A stretch of DNA of 64,000 nucleotides from Photobacterium phosphoreum (GCF_002954725.1 NZ_MSCQ01000001.1:2399722-2463721), one strand, 5' to 3'. Positions 29,807-41,659 are shown, counted from the first letter of the stretch. Notes: a model not told the origin generated them from the sequence alone. Numbers and translations are program-made.

Positions 29807-31168
29807 ATGGCGGATGTATTAGAACAAGATCAAACCCATCACACACTCCAAGAAGTCAACAAAGCGCTTGAAAATGGCATGTTTGTCCATGTTCGCCGGT
29901 TACTCCAAGATATGGAGCCGGAGGATATTGCTCATCTGTTAGAAGCCTCACCCCCGAAAGAACGTCAAGTCTTATGGCAATTGACGGATCCGGAAGAACA
30001 AGGTGAAATTCTTGATGAACTTTCTGAAGATGTAAAAGATGGCATCGTCTCGCAAATGGAGCCAGAAAAACTGGCGGCCGTTACCGAAGGCATGGAAAGC
30101 GATGATGTCGCGTACGTACTTCGTAGCCTCTCTGATGAGCGTTACCAAGAAGTATTGGCACAAATGGATGCCAACGATCGTCATCGTATCGAAGAAGCAC
30201 TCGCCTATCCGGAAGATACTGCCGGTGGCATGATGAGTACCGATTTTATCACTATTCGTGGTGACGTAACTGCCGATGTGGTATTACGTTATTTACGCAT
30301 GCGTGGTGAACTTCCAGAAGCAACCGATTCACTATATGTTGTTGATAATGAACAAATTTTAATTGGTCACTTATCACTATCAACCTTGATCACCACTCAA
30401 CCTGATATCGAAATTAAAGATGTCATGCAAGATGCTGATGAAGCGATTGCCGTTGATATGGCAGACAGTGAAATAGCCAATATCTTTGAACGTCGAAATT
30501 GGATATCAGCCCCTGTTGTTGATACTAATAATCACCTTGTCGGTCGTATTACTATCGATGACGTGGTTGACTTGATCCGTGAAGAAGCAGAACACTCGAT
30601 GATGTCCATGGCAGGTATGGATGATGACGAAGATACTTTTGCACCCGTATTAAAATCAGCCAAAAGCCGAAGTATTTGGCTTGGGGTTAATGTCCTGACA
30701 GCTTTAGCTGCAGCATCTGTTTCCAATATGTTTGAACACACTTTACAACAGATGGCGACCGTCGCGGTATTAATGACAATCGTGCCCTCAATGGGTGGTG
30801 TTGCGGGTAACCAAACCGTTGCACTGGTTATTCGTGGTCTGGCTGTCGGCCATATCGGTGAGAGCAACACCCGCTGGCTACTGAGCAAAGAAGCCCGCGT
30901 CGGTTTAATTAACGGCGTAGTTTGGGCGTTAATTATCGGTCTGGTGGTCTTTATTTGGAAAGGCAGCTTGATACTTAGCGTGATTATGGCAGGAGCGATG
31001 TTAGCTAACCTGTTTATTGCGGGTGTCGCTGGAGTATTAATTCCAATTGGACTTAAAAAACTCAAGATAGACCCAGCACTTGCAGGCGGTATGGCACTCA
31101 CAACCTGTACTGATATTGTCGGTTTAATGGTGTTCTTAGGTCTAGCAACGATCTTTATCACACCTTAA
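29807..31168 (+). CDS. mgtE: Magnesium transporter MgtE
   Basis: About 453 residues from ATG 29807 (MADVLEQDQT); a GTG at 29792 would add five residues. The family plan is clear: N-terminal superhelical MgtE_N domain (DMEPEDIAHLLEASPPKERQ onward, to about residue 130), a CBS-domain pair (about 135-255, with YPEDTAGGMMSTDFITI and VGRITIDDVVDLI), then five membrane helices from about residue 285. MgtE is a gated Mg2+ channel closed by cytosolic magnesium bound between the N and CBS domains. Confidence 0.95.
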   Translation: MADVLEQDQTHHTLQEVNKALENGMFVHVRRLLQDMEPEDIAHLLEASPPKERQVLWQLTDPEEQGEILDELSEDVKDGIVSQMEPEKLAAVTEGMESDDVAYVLRSLSDERYQEVLAQMDANDRHRIEEALAYPEDTAGGMMSTDFITIRGDVTADVVLRYLRMRGELPEATDSLYVVDNEQILIGHLSLSTLITTQPDIEIKDVMQDADEAIAVDMADSEIANIFERRNWISAPVVDTNNHLVGRITIDDVVDLIREEAEHSMMSMAGMDDDEDTFAPVLKSAKSRSIWLGVNVLTALAAASVSNMFEHTLQQMATVAVLMTIVPSMGGVAGNQTVALVIRGLAVGHIGESNTRWLLSKEARVGLINGVVWALIIGLVVFIWKGSLILSVIMAGAMLANLFIAGVAGVLIPIGLKKLKIDPALAGGMALTTCTDIVGLMVFLGLATIFITP

Positions 31169-31190
31169 TAAATACTAATTGCACCGTTTA

Positions 31191-31228
31191 AAAAAGCCCG
31201 AATCAAACGCTTGATTCGGGCTTTTTAT
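31191..31228. terminator. Bidirectional terminator between mgtE and pmbA
   Basis: AAGCCCGAATCAA pairs perfectly with TTGATTCGGGCTT around a four-base loop, with A-rich and T-rich flanks. It serves convergent mgtE and pmbA. Confidence 0.92.
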
Positions 31229-31256
31229 TGCGTATAAATAGCAGTGTTAAAAATAA

Positions 31257-32600
31257 TTATTCGCCAGCAATTTTCATTGAATCTAACAACATTGATCCAG
31301 TTAGGATCTGACTGCGAGTTTCAGTATCACTACCAATCGCAACAATGTTTTGCATCATATCTTTAAGATTACCTGCAATGGTAATTTCAGAAACAGGGTA
31401 TTGAATTTGACCATTCTCAACCCAGAAGCCAGCAGCACCACGCGAGTAATCGCCAGTGATAATGTTAACCCCTTGACCCATCAATTCAGTCACCAACAAC
31501 CCACGATCCATCTTTTTCAGCATTTGCTCAAAGCTTTCGCCAGTTGATGACACCATCCAGTTGTGAATACCACCAGCATGACCCGTTGGCTGCATCTTCA
31601 TCTTACGCGCGGCATAACTGGTTAATAGATATGTTTGCAGTGCACCGCCAGTGATGATCTCACGATCAAAGGTCGCTAAACCTTCACTATCAAACGGTGT
31701 ACTTGCCATACCCCGTAAAATATGTGGACGCTCACTGATGTTTAACCACTCAGGGAAAATTTGTTCGCCAAGCTTATCAAGTAAGAACGACGATTTACGG
31801 TATAAGTTAGCACCGCTGATCCCCATCACTAAATGACCAAACAATCCAGTCGCAACATCCGCTGCAAACATCACTGGTGCTTCACGGGTAGTAAGTTTTT
31901 GCGGATCAATACGGCTAACGGTACGCTCTGCCGCATGGCGACCGACACGTTCAGGGGTCCACATATCAGACGCTAAACGTGACGTCGTATAACTATAATC
32001 ACGTTCCATATTGCCGTTTTTGCCTTCACTGATCACACAGCAACTGATGCTATGACGACTAGAAGCATAACTGGCTAGCATACCGTGACTATTACCGTAA
32101 ACACGTACACCATAGTGACTGTCGTAACTCGCACCGTCACTTTGTTTCACGCGCGGATCAAACGCCAGTGCCGCTTCTTCAGCAGCAATTGCAATGGCGG
32201 CAGCACGATCAGGTTCAGGCTCATCAGGATGAAATAAGTCTAAATCAGGAATATTACGCGCCATCAACTCCGCTGGGCCGGGGCCAGCAAACGGATCTTC
32301 AGAGGTGTAATTTGCAATGTCTAAAGCGGCAGCAACCGTTTGGGCAATCGCCGCTTCGCTTAAATCTGATGTCGATGCACTGCCTTTACGATTACCGCGA
32401 TACACAGTAATGCCTAATGCACCATCGCTATTAAATTCAACATTTTCAACTTCACACATGCGAGTTGAAACACTGATACCTGTTGTTTTGTTAATGGCTA
32501 CTTCGGCTGCATCAGCCTGTTTACCAGCAACTTCAAGCGCTTTTGCTACTGCAGCTTCAAGTTCAACGCGCTGATGAGCAACCTGTTCTCTTACGTCCAT
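31257..32600 (-). CDS. pmbA: TldE/PmbA, non-catalytic partner of the TldD metalloprotease
   Basis: A 447-residue member of the PmbA/TldD family. It lacks the HExxxH zinc motif, as expected of the TldE half. Conserved blocks include [15 protein letters not shown] near residue 46 and the C-terminal [11 protein letters not shown] / [15 protein letters not shown] sequences. TldD-TldE cleaves extended peptides, including microcin B17 leader and CcdA. TldD is encoded about 2 kb downstream on the same strand orientation, with darP between them. Confidence 0.95.
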   Translation of the reverse strand: MDVREQVAHQRVELEAAVAKALEVAGKQADAAEVAINKTTGISVSTRMCEVENVEFNSDGALGITVYRGNRKGSASTSDLSEAAIAQTVAAALDIANYTSEDPFAGPGPAELMARNIPDLDLFHPDEPEPDRAAAIAIAAEEAALAFDPRVKQSDGASYDSHYGVRVYGNSHGMLASYASSRHSISCCVISEGKNGNMERDYSYTTSRLASDMWTPERVGRHAAERTVSRIDPQKLTTREAPVMFAADVATGLFGHLVMGISGANLYRKSSFLLDKLGEQIFPEWLNISERPHILRGMASTPFDSEGLATFDREIITGGALQTYLLTSYAARKMKMQPTGHAGGIHNWMVSSTGESFEQMLKKMDRGLLVTELMGQGVNIITGDYSRGAAGFWVENGQIQYPVSEITIAGNLKDMMQNIVAIGSDTETRSQILTGSMLLDSMKIAGE

Positions 32601-32714
32601 ACAATCACTTAAGGTTAGGGTTTAGCTTATTAGTTATAGAATAATGTAATTTACGCCCAAAATCGTTATTAAACTGATAAAATAGAACTATTGATACAAT
32701 GAGTGAGCCCATTT

Positions 32715-33239
32715 ATGAGCCGTAAAAACAAGAAAGCCCCTTGGGATGAAGAAGAAGAAATCATCTGGGTAAGTAAGTCCGAGATGAAACGTGACATGGA
32801 AGAGTTGCAAAAAATTGGCGAAGCGTTAGTTGAATTAACACCCAACGCACTCGCAAAAGTGCCATTAGATGAAGAAATGATGGCCGCAATTAAAGACGCG
32901 CAACGCTTTAGTAAAGAAGCGCGTCGTCGTCAATTGCAGTTTATTGGTAAGCAGATGCGTCATATGGATCTCGACCCAATTCAAGCCGCACTCGACAAAT
33001 TAAATAATAAGCACTCCCAACATACTGTTGCCCTTAAGAAGCTTGAAATTAAACGTGACAAGCTCGTTGAGAATGGTGACAGCATGCTAAATGCTATTTT
33101 GGTTGATCATCCTGATGCTGATCGCCAACACCTACGCCAATTGATGCGTCAAGCAGCAAAAGAAAAGGCGCAGGAAAAACCAGGCAAGGCCAACCGTGAG
33201 ATTTTTCAATATTTGAAATCTCTTTACCTTGCTGATTAA
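32715..33239 (+). CDS. darP: Ribosome-associated protein DarP (YjgA)
   Basis: A 174-residue all-helical, highly charged protein. ATG 32715 ([27 protein letters not shown]) is preferred over the GTG at 32703, matching the usual family start. The family helps late 50S assembly and the Arg/Lys-rich helices bind 23S rRNA. It is divergent from pmbA, the same pairing as in E. coli, and is followed by a strong terminator. Confidence 0.94.
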   Translation: MSRKNKKAPWDEEEEIIWVSKSEMKRDMEELQKIGEALVELTPNALAKVPLDEEMMAAIKDAQRFSKEARRRQLQFIGKQMRHMDLDPIQAALDKLNNKHSQHTVALKKLEIKRDKLVENGDSMLNAILVDHPDADRQHLRQLMRQAAKEKAQEKPGKANREIFQYLKSLYLAD

Positions 33240-33264
33240 TCGCTTCGATTAATGTACATACGAA

Positions 33265-33300
33265 CAAAAAATGCCAGCATCTCTGCTGGCATTTTTATTT
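33265..33300. terminator. Bidirectional terminator between darP and tldD
   Basis: AATGCCAGCA and TGCTGGCATT pair around a short loop, with six A residues before and a T-rich run after. It lies between convergent darP and tldD. Confidence 0.92.
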
Positions 33301-33342
33301 AAACAACGGCGGTAATCGCTACAGTGACAGAGTCACTGATAG

Positions 33343-34791
33343 TTATTCCGTACCACCAACGGTCATTGAATCAATCTTCAGTGTCGGTTGACCCACGCCT
33401 ACAGGCACGCTCTGACCCGCTTTACCACACACACCAACCCCACGGTCGATATCAAGATCATTACCGACCATAGACACCTGCTGCATCGCTTCAATACCGC
33501 TACCGATTAAGGTCGCACCTTTAATTGGACGGGTTACTTTACCGTTCTCAATTAAATAAGCTTCTGAGGCAGAGAACACAAATTTACCCGAGGTAATATC
33601 AACCTGACCACCACCAAAGTTTGGCGCATAGATACCATTTTTAACACTAGCAATGATTTCTTCAGGAGTATGTTCACCCGGTAACATGTATGTATTGGTC
33701 ATACGTGGCATCGGTAAATGGGCATAAGATTCACGACGACCATTACCTGTCGGTGCCACACCCATTAAACGTGCATTGAGCTTATCTTGCATATAGCCTT
33801 TAAGCTTACCACCTTCAACCAGTACATTGTGCTGACCCGGAGTGCCTTCATCATCAATGTTAATTGAACCACGACGATTAATCAGCGTTCCATCATCAAC
33901 AATAGTACACAGTGAAGATGTAACCTGCTGCCCAATTTGTCCGGCAAACATTGATGAACCTTTACGGTTAAAATCACCTTCTAAACCGTGACCAACCGCT
34001 TCATGTAATAATACACCCGGCCAACCAGCACCCAATACAATCGGCATAGTGCCAGCAGGTGCAGCATCCGCTTCAAGGTTAACTAATGCTTGGCGAATGG
34101 CTTCATCAGCAAAAAAGATCGCTTGGCTTTTACCGCTTGAATCTTCCGTTAAAAACGTTTCATAACCATAACGACCACCGCCGCCAGCACTACCACGCTC
34201 ACGCTTATCGCCTTTCTCAACCAAGACCGTAACCGACAACCGCACTAATGGGCGTATATCTGCCGCATAGGTGCCGTCTAATGCCGCCACTAATACTTCT
34301 TCGTAAACACCATTAATACTGGCAGACACTTCAGTAACCAGTGGCTCTTTAGTACGAATGTAGCGATCGATTTCTTCAAGCAAGGCAATCTTTTGGTATT
34401 TATCAAAACTACCTAATGGATTGCTCGGTGAATAAATGCCAGACGATGCCATCGGTGCAAATGTCTGAACCTTACCATTACCACCTTGACGTACAATCCC
34501 GCGTGCCGCTTTCGCACTTTGGGTTAATGCTAATAAGTTAATTTGATCCGAGTAAGCAAAACCGGTTTTCTCACCCGCAACAGCACGAACACCAACACCG
34601 CGATCAATGTTAAACGAGCCATCTTTAATAATGCTATCTTCTAACACTAACGACTCATGCCAGCATGATTGAAAATAGATATCAGCATAATCAACATCAC
34701 GAGTAGCAATTAAGCCAAGGATCTTATGCAATTCATCACGACCAAGACCGGACTGGTCTAGCATGGTACTTTCTACTGTGTTAAGGGTCAT
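33343..34791 (-). CDS. tldD: TldD metalloprotease
   Basis: A 482-residue zinc protease. The [11 protein letters not shown] motif (HExxxH plus downstream acid) is the catalytic site, at about residue 264. [19 protein letters not shown] is the conserved N-domain block, and [23 protein letters not shown] the C-terminal one. It works as a heterodimer with TldE/PmbA. It is the last gene of the maf-rng-yhdP-nit-tldD series, 14 bp after nit. Confidence 0.96.
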   Translation of the reverse strand: MTLNTVESTMLDQSGLGRDELHKILGLIATRDVDYADIYFQSCWHESLVLEDSIIKDGSFNIDRGVGVRAVAGEKTGFAYSDQINLLALTQSAKAARGIVRQGGNGKVQTFAPMASSGIYSPSNPLGSFDKYQKIALLEEIDRYIRTKEPLVTEVSASINGVYEEVLVAALDGTYAADIRPLVRLSVTVLVEKGDKRERGSAGGGGRYGYETFLTEDSSGKSQAIFFADEAIRQALVNLEADAAPAGTMPIVLGAGWPGVLLHEAVGHGLEGDFNRKGSSMFAGQIGQQVTSSLCTIVDDGTLINRRGSINIDDEGTPGQHNVLVEGGKLKGYMQDKLNARLMGVAPTGNGRRESYAHLPMPRMTNTYMLPGEHTPEEIIASVKNGIYAPNFGGGQVDITSGKFVFSASEAYLIENGKVTRPIKGATLIGSGIEAMQQVSMVGNDLDIDRGVGVCGKAGQSVPVGVGQPTLKIDSMTVGGTE

Positions 34792-34805
34792 TAATTTGCT
34801 CTTAA

Positions 34806-35627
34806 TTATTGAATATGACTGAATACCAATCGGGCATGATCAGCCACTGGCATATTGGTGCGAATCTTATGTGCTAATTGTAAATCAACATTCGCTGTCA
34901 GAACACCCGTTCCTTGTTGTTGGCAAGCAACCACTTGCCCCCATGGATCAACGATCATTGAGTGACCCCAGGTTTCTCGAGTTTCATTGTGCTCGCCCCA
35001 CTGGGCAGCTGCAACCACCCAACACTGAGTTTCAATAGCGCGGGCACGAACGAGTACTTCCCAATGAGCTCGTCCAGTTAACTTGGTAAATGCTGCAGGA
35101 ATCACTATTATATCAGCACCTTGCTGACGTAACTCGCCATAAAGTTGCGGAAAACGAATGTCATAACAAATTGATAATCCAAGTTTACCAAAAGGTGTCT
35201 CTATCACTTTTATGTCATCGCCAGCTTTAAAGGTATCAGATTCTCGGTAACTCTGATGTTTATCCGCGACATTAACATCAAACATATGCATTTTATTATA
35301 ATGCGCTTGAATTTTACCCTGATCATCAAATAACACCGCCGTGGTGGTGATGCTACCATCAGCATGTAGGATTGGCATTGAGCCTATCAATAACCACACC
35401 CCTAATTGTTGCGAATACTGGGATAATTGTTGCTGTAATGGGCCATCACCGAGAGGTTCAGCCCAACGTTGGTAATCGACTTTACTGCCAAAAACGATCG
35501 TATTTTCAGGGGTCACAATTAATTTCGCCCCTTGTAGCTGTAACCCTTGCATAAACTTTTTTAATTGGTTCAGGTTACGCTCAGGATCAGTGCCTGAGTT
35601 CATTTGTACTACACCAATCTTGCTCAT
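34806..35627 (-). CDS. Carbon-nitrogen hydrolase (Nit family, deaminated-glutathione amidase-like)
   Basis: A 273-residue nitrilase-superfamily enzyme. The catalytic triad is visible: Glu in VTPENTIVF near residue 42, Lys in [10 protein letters not shown] near 111, and Cys in [19 protein letters not shown] near 152. Nit1/YbeM-type members hydrolyse deaminated glutathione as metabolite repair. The location between yhdP and tldD is common in gammaproteobacteria. Exact substrate is inferred from family only. Confidence 0.88.
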   Translation of the reverse strand: MSKIGVVQMNSGTDPERNLNQLKKFMQGLQLQGAKLIVTPENTIVFGSKVDYQRWAEPLGDGPLQQQLSQYSQQLGVWLLIGSMPILHADGSITTTAVLFDDQGKIQAHYNKMHMFDVNVADKHQSYRESDTFKAGDDIKVIETPFGKLGLSICYDIRFPQLYGELRQQGADIIVIPAAFTKLTGRAHWEVLVRARAIETQCWVVAAAQWGEHNETRETWGHSMIVDPWGQVVACQQQGTGVLTANVDLQLAHKIRTNMPVADHARLVFSHIQ

Positions 35628-35691
35628 GGCTATCTCCCTGAACTATATATGAAATAAATCACATTCATTGCGATACCACCAAAGTGACAGC

Positions 35692-38600
35692 TTAAAACTT
35701 ACTGTTCTCTGGTATTTTATATTCGCCTTCTAAGCGTGAGCGCTCAACCACTTTTGGCGAGTCTATCGGCCCCGTCACTTGATAATTCACCTGCGTAATC
35801 ACATCAAGCACGGGTGATAATACGGTTGAGATCGCCAACACATACAATGCAACTTGCGGGGCCACGGCAAAGGCCGTCATCACGGGCAATCCTGAAGTAA
35901 AATCAGGAATAAATTTAACGTTAGCATTAATTTTTTCGTCAATCAGATTCACTTTACCGTTGATGAACATATCACCGGCTAACGCTTGCATTTTAATATT
36001 ATTACTATCAAAAATACCGTCTTTGATAGTGCCGTTACCACGAATATAATTAAAGGCTAAACCGTTATCAAATATTCCAGAAAAATCGAGTTTCATTTTT
36101 CGAATAATAGAATCGAGACTAAATAAACCTAATAATCGCCCTGCACCACCGACACCACTGACAACCCCTTTACCAATATCTGTCGTCACTTTGCCATTTA
36201 ATGTCGTGCGATCAATATTCCAAGGGCTACCTTGCCAATCAATCATGACATGAGTATTAAACGGTGCATCTTGAACACCACCTGAGATCCCAAACCGATC
36301 GAGTAAATCAGTACTATTAGTACCACTGATCATAACATCGAGCTTAGTGTGATTACGCGGTTGACGCAGACTCCAGTCACCTGATGCCGTTAACTTCACA
36401 TTACCAGATTTGATTTTAAACTGCTGCAACTGCAAACGCTGATTATTCTTCGTTAACGTTGCTGTTACCGCCCCTAAGCGATAACCTTGTAACCATGCAT
36501 CTGCAATCGATAAGTCAATCGCAGGTATCGCTGCCATGATGCTGCGATCGTTTGCGGTAACTAAGGTTGATGGCGGTTGGGTGGTTAATATTGGGGTTAA
36601 TAATGCGCTAGGTGGCTGCGGCTCTAATTGCGGTAAATTAAGATGTAATGATTTTAAAATGACATTCAATGGCTGATTCTTAACCCATGAAATATAGCCA
36701 CTCGCCTCACGTGATGCCAATTTTATCGACCAGCCTAATCCGCGTGTTGCTACCGTATCAACTTGATGCCAAGTAAGACCGCCTAAGGTTAACTTACCAA
36801 TCTTCGCTATCACGCGGGTTGGTAAAGGTAATGAAAATGCCGCTGTCTGAGTCGTTGTCCCTGACGATAATGAAGCATGGTTATCCGTTAATTGTTTTAC
36901 TACTGCCAGCCATTGATCAGCATTAAATTGACGACTATTAATCTGTACTTGTTGACCTTGTAACGGCTGGGCTAATAATCTCCTTTCACCTATCGTAAGG
37001 TTACTGGCGATAATTTTAGGTGTTTTTGTCAGCAATGATACCTGTGCTTGATAACTAACATCAGGTAATAAAGCTTGAGCATACAACTGGGTTTTATTGC
37101 CATTAACGCTGACTGTTAGCGCTGTAGCAGTATCTTGAGGTTGCTGCAATGGATAAGGTAATTGAGTACTGATATGGGTTAATGGGATTGTAACTCCAAC
37201 GTTATAATCAAACCTACTCGGTTTAATATTAACCCCAACATGAGCCTTCCAATCACTGCTTCCACTAATATTTGTTAATAATGCTGGCGGTAAAAAAGCG
37301 TTTAATTTAGCTAATTGCCATTGTCCACCAACACTGACATTGACTTTATAATCGGCTGACTTGTTAACGTTGTTACCATCAAATCCAAACTGAATGGGCT
37401 GTTGATATAACAATCCTGTTAGCCCTTGGGCGTTAATCTTATTATTATGAAAACCTAAGCTACCGTTGACATTATCTATCGCTAAATGTGGCGTTGTCAG
37501 TGTGATTGGGGTGTGTTTGAAATACACCTTACCGCTAGCATCAACCTCAGTACCATCAAACGGAATATCCAAATTAAGCCTTGCGGTAACAGGTCCAGCG
37601 ACATTGATGGTCGTCAAGGCACTCCCCACCGAGCTTGCCAATGGACTATTAAGCATGTAATGACGAACTTGATCTCCCGTAGCCGCAAGATCGATGGCAA
37701 GTTTAAGGCGACCATGGGGCGTTAAGTCAGCCTCACCGACCACGTGAGAACTACGCGCACCTAATGTTTTAACATGATCAGCATCAAGGTACATTTTGTC
37801 ATTTTCAAATAACAAATTGAGCTTCATATCTTGTAATAATGGCCATTTAGGATCAAAACTAAATTTTGCCTGTGTTAATGGCACAAAGGCTTGAAACACA
37901 CCATCATGGTGCTGATAGGGAAAGGTATTTAATGCGCCATACCACAGAATACGCGCAGACTTAACTTTACCGCCTTTAATCGCCTTCGCTAAATAATCCG
38001 TCAAGCGATCTCCCAGCGCGGGTCGCGGTAAATAACGCCAAGTTTGACCAGCATCTACCACGTCAGCTTCACCATATAATGACAACCAAGGCGATCCCTC
38101 TCGCGGTATATCAACCCGAGCTTGTCCAGCAAAGCTTAAATCTGGTGTTGCCAGCGCAAGTTGATCACTCCATAAGGTGGTGGTTTGAGCATCCCGATGC
38201 CAATAAGCCTGAATTTGAGCTTGGTTTATTTTGAGTGGTTTAGCAAACACACGCTCATAGGCAAAACTATCGGCTGCGACATTGAGGGTGACTTTACCTT
38301 GCAGACCATCCCCTGCAACAGTGGCATTTAAATGATTGATCCCCGGGATCCATTGCCACGGTTTAACACTTAACTGTTGTACCTTAAATGAAAATCGAGG
38401 CACTTTATTGGGCTCACCAGCAACTCGAATCTGGGTCAATAACCCACTTGGCTTAAGATGCTGCACCGCATTAACCAGCGAATTGGTTGACGGCAAAAAA
38501 TCAATTAATGGCAATAACCGTTGCAAAGCAATATTACTTAATGCCAGTTTCCATTGCTTTAATTGATCGTGATCCGTAAAGCTTAATTGGCCCGCGATAT

Positions 38601-39582
38601 CAAAGGTTGGCCACGCAATATCATCGGTATAAATAGCAAATTTTTCAGTATCAATCCGCCATGTTCGTGAACCATCTGCTAATCGAATCGGTCTTAATGC
38701 CACCAGCCCCTGTTGAATATTAATTTGATGCTGCTGATTATTTTCTTGCCAGTCAATAATACTGTTATTGATCTTCGCTTTACCATTCTCAATCTGACCT
38801 TGTTTTAGTGTCAACCACGCTTCGACTCCAATCTCGCTATGGGTAATATTTGCCATTCCAGCGAGTTGTTTATTGAGCCATGGTGTGACAGAAACATGTT
38901 CACCTTTAATATACAAAGAGCCGGACAAACTATTCAGTCCGCCTTGTTCAGATATATTGGCTTTAACCGCTAATTGTCCAAGATCCGTATTAGTAAAATT
39001 AATACTTCCCTGCGCTAAATGACGCCCGTTAACATTGGCCCAATCAAGCTGTTTAATATTAAGTTGTTGCTGAAGACCTGACGGTGCAATAAAAGACACC
39101 GATGAATCGAGGAGTTGAAACTGCCCTAAGCGGGTAAAAAACAGCTGCTCTAAACGTTGGGCGACACTGGCATCAGCCCTATTTGACGCTGATGAAGACG
39201 GTTTTATTTTAGTAAGATCAAGATCAACCTGCCGAATGGTCACTTGTTTGAAAATAGGACGTAAATGCAGTGCAGACTGCCAAATATCAAAATAAAATCC
39301 AATCTGGCCAATTTCAGCCAATGGTTGCGAATGATGTGGCGCAGAGAGGGTAATACCAGATAACGTTAAAGCAGGCCCTGCAGCTTGCCAGCGTCCTTCA
39401 ATATCGGTTAATTTTAAAGAAATATCCGCCTGCTGAGACACCCATTGTGCTATCGGCTGGCGGTAATCATTGAGGTGAGGAAGCAGTATCCTTAATCCGG
39501 TGATTACTGAGGCTAAGAGTAACGATATAATTACTACCAACCATAAACCACCGCGTACAAGGCGTACGAGTATCTTGGGCAC
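35692..39582 (-). CDS. yhdP: YhdP, AsmA/TamB-like phospholipid transport protein
   Basis: A 1296-residue protein with one N-terminal membrane helix (about residues 9-30) and a very long periplasmic region rich in beta strands, ending in a predicted C-terminal AsmA-like region (about 1080-1270, VTTDIGKGVVSGVGGAGRLLGLFSLDSI). The length and lack of enzyme motifs match YhdP. YhdP, TamB and YdbH form redundant bridges moving phospholipids to the outer membrane in E. coli. It lies 22 bp after rng and before nit. Confidence 0.93.
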   Translation of the reverse strand: MPKILVRLVRGGLWLVVIISLLLASVITGLRILLPHLNDYRQPIAQWVSQQADISLKLTDIEGRWQAAGPALTLSGITLSAPHHSQPLAEIGQIGFYFDIWQSALHLRPIFKQVTIRQVDLDLTKIKPSSSASNRADASVAQRLEQLFFTRLGQFQLLDSSVSFIAPSGLQQQLNIKQLDWANVNGRHLAQGSINFTNTDLGQLAVKANISEQGGLNSLSGSLYIKGEHVSVTPWLNKQLAGMANITHSEIGVEAWLTLKQGQIENGKAKINNSIIDWQENNQQHQINIQQGLVALRPIRLADGSRTWRIDTEKFAIYTDDIAWPTFDIAGQLSFTDHDQLKQWKLALSNIALQRLLPLIDFLPSTNSLVNAVQHLKPSGLLTQIRVAGEPNKVPRFSFKVQQLSVKPWQWIPGINHLNATVAGDGLQGKVTLNVAADSFAYERVFAKPLKINQAQIQAYWHRDAQTTTLWSDQLALATPDLSFAGQARVDIPREGSPWLSLYGEADVVDAGQTWRYLPRPALGDRLTDYLAKAIKGGKVKSARILWYGALNTFPYQHHDGVFQAFVPLTQAKFSFDPKWPLLQDMKLNLLFENDKMYLDADHVKTLGARSSHVVGEADLTPHGRLKLAIDLAATGDQVRHYMLNSPLASSVGSALTTINVAGPVTARLNLDIPFDGTEVDASGKVYFKHTPITLTTPHLAIDNVNGSLGFHNNKINAQGLTGLLYQQPIQFGFDGNNVNKSADYKVNVSVGGQWQLAKLNAFLPPALLTNISGSSDWKAHVGVNIKPSRFDYNVGVTIPLTHISTQLPYPLQQPQDTATALTVSVNGNKTQLYAQALLPDVSYQAQVSLLTKTPKIIASNLTIGERRLLAQPLQGQQVQINSRQFNADQWLAVVKQLTDNHASLSSGTTTQTAAFSLPLPTRVIAKIGKLTLGGLTWHQVDTVATRGLGWSIKLASREASGYISWVKNQPLNVILKSLHLNLPQLEPQPPSALLTPILTTQPPSTLVTANDRSIMAAIPAIDLSIADAWLQGYRLGAVTATLTKNNQRLQLQQFKIKSGNVKLTASGDWSLRQPRNHTKLDVMISGTNSTDLLDRFGISGGVQDAPFNTHVMIDWQGSPWNIDRTTLNGKVTTDIGKGVVSGVGGAGRLLGLFSLDSIIRKMKLDFSGIFDNGLAFNYIRGNGTIKDGIFDSNNIKMQALAGDMFINGKVNLIDEKINANVKFIPDFTSGLPVMTAFAVAPQVALYVLAISTVLSPVLDVITQVNYQVTGPIDSPKVVERSRLEGEYKIPENSKF

Positions 39583-39604
39583 TGTTACTTCCTCACTGAG
39601 TACA

Positions 39605-41074
39605 TTACATCATTACCACATCAAATTGCTCTTGATTATAAAGAGGCTCTGGTTTGATTTTTACTTGCTTACCGATAAACACTTCTAGCTCTGCTAACGC
39701 ATGATATTCATCACCCGCTAAAGCATCACCAACGGCCGATGACACATAGACCACAAACCGATCGGCATCATAGGCGCGGTTAACACGGGTGATTTCACGT
39801 AGAATTTCGTAACACACGCTCTCAACCGTTTTGACCGTACCGCGACCTTCACAAGAGGGGCAAGTGTTACATAACACATGCTCAATACTCTCACGGGTAC
39901 GCTTACGGGTCATTTCAACTAACCCAAGCTGAGTAAAACCATTAACATTGGTTTTCACCCGATCAAACGACAATGCTTGCTCTAAAGCCTGTAATACGCG
40001 GCGTTGATGCTCTTCCAATGCCATATCAATAAAATCAATAATAATAATACCACCAAGGTTACGTAATCGTAATTGGCGTGCAATGACTTTAGTGGCTTCA
40101 ATATTGGTATTGAAAATAGTCTCATCAAGATTACGACGACCAACAAACGCACCAGTATTAATATCAATGGTGGTCATGGCTTCGGTCTGATCAATGATTA
40201 AATAACCACCCGATTTCATTTCGACTTTACGATCAAGCGAACGCTGAATTTCAGCTTCAGTATCATAAAGATCAAAAATAGGCTGATCACCAGAATAATA
40301 TTCAATATTCTCGGTAACTTCAGGCACGAACTCATCGGTAAATTCTTTGAGTTTATCAAACGCAACCCGTGAATCGACCTGAATATGGTTAATTTGAGTA
40401 CCAACAAAATCACGTAAAATGCGCTGCGCTAAGCCTAACTCACCATATAACATTGAACGCGGCTTATATTTGGCACGACGTTCAATGACTTTGCGCCATA
40501 AATGCTTTAAAAATGCCGCATCTTGTGCCACTTCATCTGGATCCGTACCTTCAGCCGCAGTACGAATAATAAAGCCGCCAAGATGATCACAATGCTGCGC
40601 TACCGCTTTCTTTAATCGATCACGTTCTTTATCACATTCAATCCGCTGTGATACGCCAACATGGCTCGCACCAGGCATAAACACTAAATAACGCGATGGT
40701 AGGGTAATATCGGTGGTTAAACGTGCTCCTTTAGTGCCCAATGGATCTTTAACCACCTGCACCACGATATCTTGCCCTTGACGGACTAACTCTGAAATAT
40801 CACGGACTTTAAATTGTTTCTTTTCATTTTCAGCCACACATTCCGTATGAGGAACAATGTCTGACGCATGTAAAAATGCCGCTTTATCTAAACCGATATC
40901 AACAAATGCAGCCTGCATTCCCGGTAAGACACGGCTTACACGTCCTTTATAAATATTGCCGACGATGCCTCGCTTTGATTCACGTTCAATGTGGATCTCT
41001 TGCAAAACACCTCCGTCAATCATTGCGACGCGCGTTTCACTCGGCGTCACATTTATTAGCAGCTCAGTGCCCAT
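39605..41074 (-). CDS. rng: Ribonuclease G
   Basis: A 489-residue RNase E/G catalytic domain without the long RNase E C-terminal scaffold. The S1-like domain is at about residues 35-125 (GNIYKGRVSRVLPGMQAAFVDIGLDKAAFLHASD). The Mg-binding aspartates are in DINTGAFVGRRNLDETIFNTN and IIIDFIDM, and the Zn-link motif CPSCEGRG is near 404. RNase G matures the 5' end of 16S rRNA and decays some mRNAs. It is between maf and yhdP. Confidence 0.97.
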   Translation of the reverse strand: MGTELLINVTPSETRVAMIDGGVLQEIHIERESKRGIVGNIYKGRVSRVLPGMQAAFVDIGLDKAAFLHASDIVPHTECVAENEKKQFKVRDISELVRQGQDIVVQVVKDPLGTKGARLTTDITLPSRYLVFMPGASHVGVSQRIECDKERDRLKKAVAQHCDHLGGFIIRTAAEGTDPDEVAQDAAFLKHLWRKVIERRAKYKPRSMLYGELGLAQRILRDFVGTQINHIQVDSRVAFDKLKEFTDEFVPEVTENIEYYSGDQPIFDLYDTEAEIQRSLDRKVEMKSGGYLIIDQTEAMTTIDINTGAFVGRRNLDETIFNTNIEATKVIARQLRLRNLGGIIIIDFIDMALEEHQRRVLQALEQALSFDRVKTNVNGFTQLGLVEMTRKRTRESIEHVLCNTCPSCEGRGTVKTVESVCYEILREITRVNRAYDADRFVVYVSSAVGDALAGDEYHALAELEVFIGKQVKIKPEPLYNQEQFDVVMM

Positions 41075-41086
41075 GGTTGCCTCTAC

Positions 41087-41659
41087 TTATAACTTTAAAA
41101 AATCTTGTACCATGATGTCGGTTTCCACTAACGGTAACCCCATCACAGCGTAATAGCTGCCGTCGATACGGGTAACAAATTTGCCGCCTATCCCCTGAAT
41201 GCCATAGCTTCCGGCTTTGTCTTGCGGTTCACCACTTTGCCAGTATTTTTTAATATCGTTATCGGACAAAGTTTTAAACCACACTTGGGTGGTGACTAAA
41301 CAGGTTTGGTTGTGTGATGATGTCGCTAAGGTGACAGCGGTCATCACTTGATGTTGCCGTCCTGATAATAACCTCAGCATACGCGCAGCATCGGCAAAAT
41401 CGACTGGTTTTTCTAGAATTTGTTGATCTACCACAACAATAGTATCAGCACCGAGTACTGGGATATCATTATCGGCGGCTTTTACACCCGCAAAGGCTTT
41501 ATCACGTGACAAACGTTGCACATATTGCGCGGCTGTTTCTTGGGCTTGATGACATTCTTCAACATCTACCACTATACGCTCAAAGTTATAACCCAGTTGG
41601 GCCAAAAGCTCCATTCGACGTGGCGAACCAGAGGCAAGGTAAAGTTGAATAGATGACAT
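41087..41659 (-). CDS. maf: Maf-like nucleoside triphosphate pyrophosphatase (YhdE)
   Basis: A 190-residue Maf protein. SGSPRR at residues 10-15 is the N-terminal signature, and [18 protein letters not shown] the catalytic Asp-containing block. [14 protein letters not shown]-like residues near 155 complete the active site ([13 protein letters not shown]). The YhdE subgroup hydrolyses dTTP, UTP and pseudouridine triphosphate. It sits 12 bp upstream of rng after the mre cluster. Confidence 0.95.
   Translation of the reverse strand: MSSIQLYLASGSPRRMELLAQLGYNFERIVVDVEECHQAQETAAQYVQRLSRDKAFAGVKAADNDIPVLGADTIVVVDQQILEKPVDFADAARMLRLLSGRQHQVMTAVTLATSSHNQTCLVTTQVWFKTLSDNDIKKYWQSGEPQDKAGSYGIQGIGGKFVTRIDGSYYAVMGLPLVETDIMVQDFLKL

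Noticed and set aside
30532-31161. A 209-codon frame on the minus strand
   Set aside because: Antisense to the membrane domain of mgtE; low-complexity Ile/Pro/Thr composition is a shadow of the helices.
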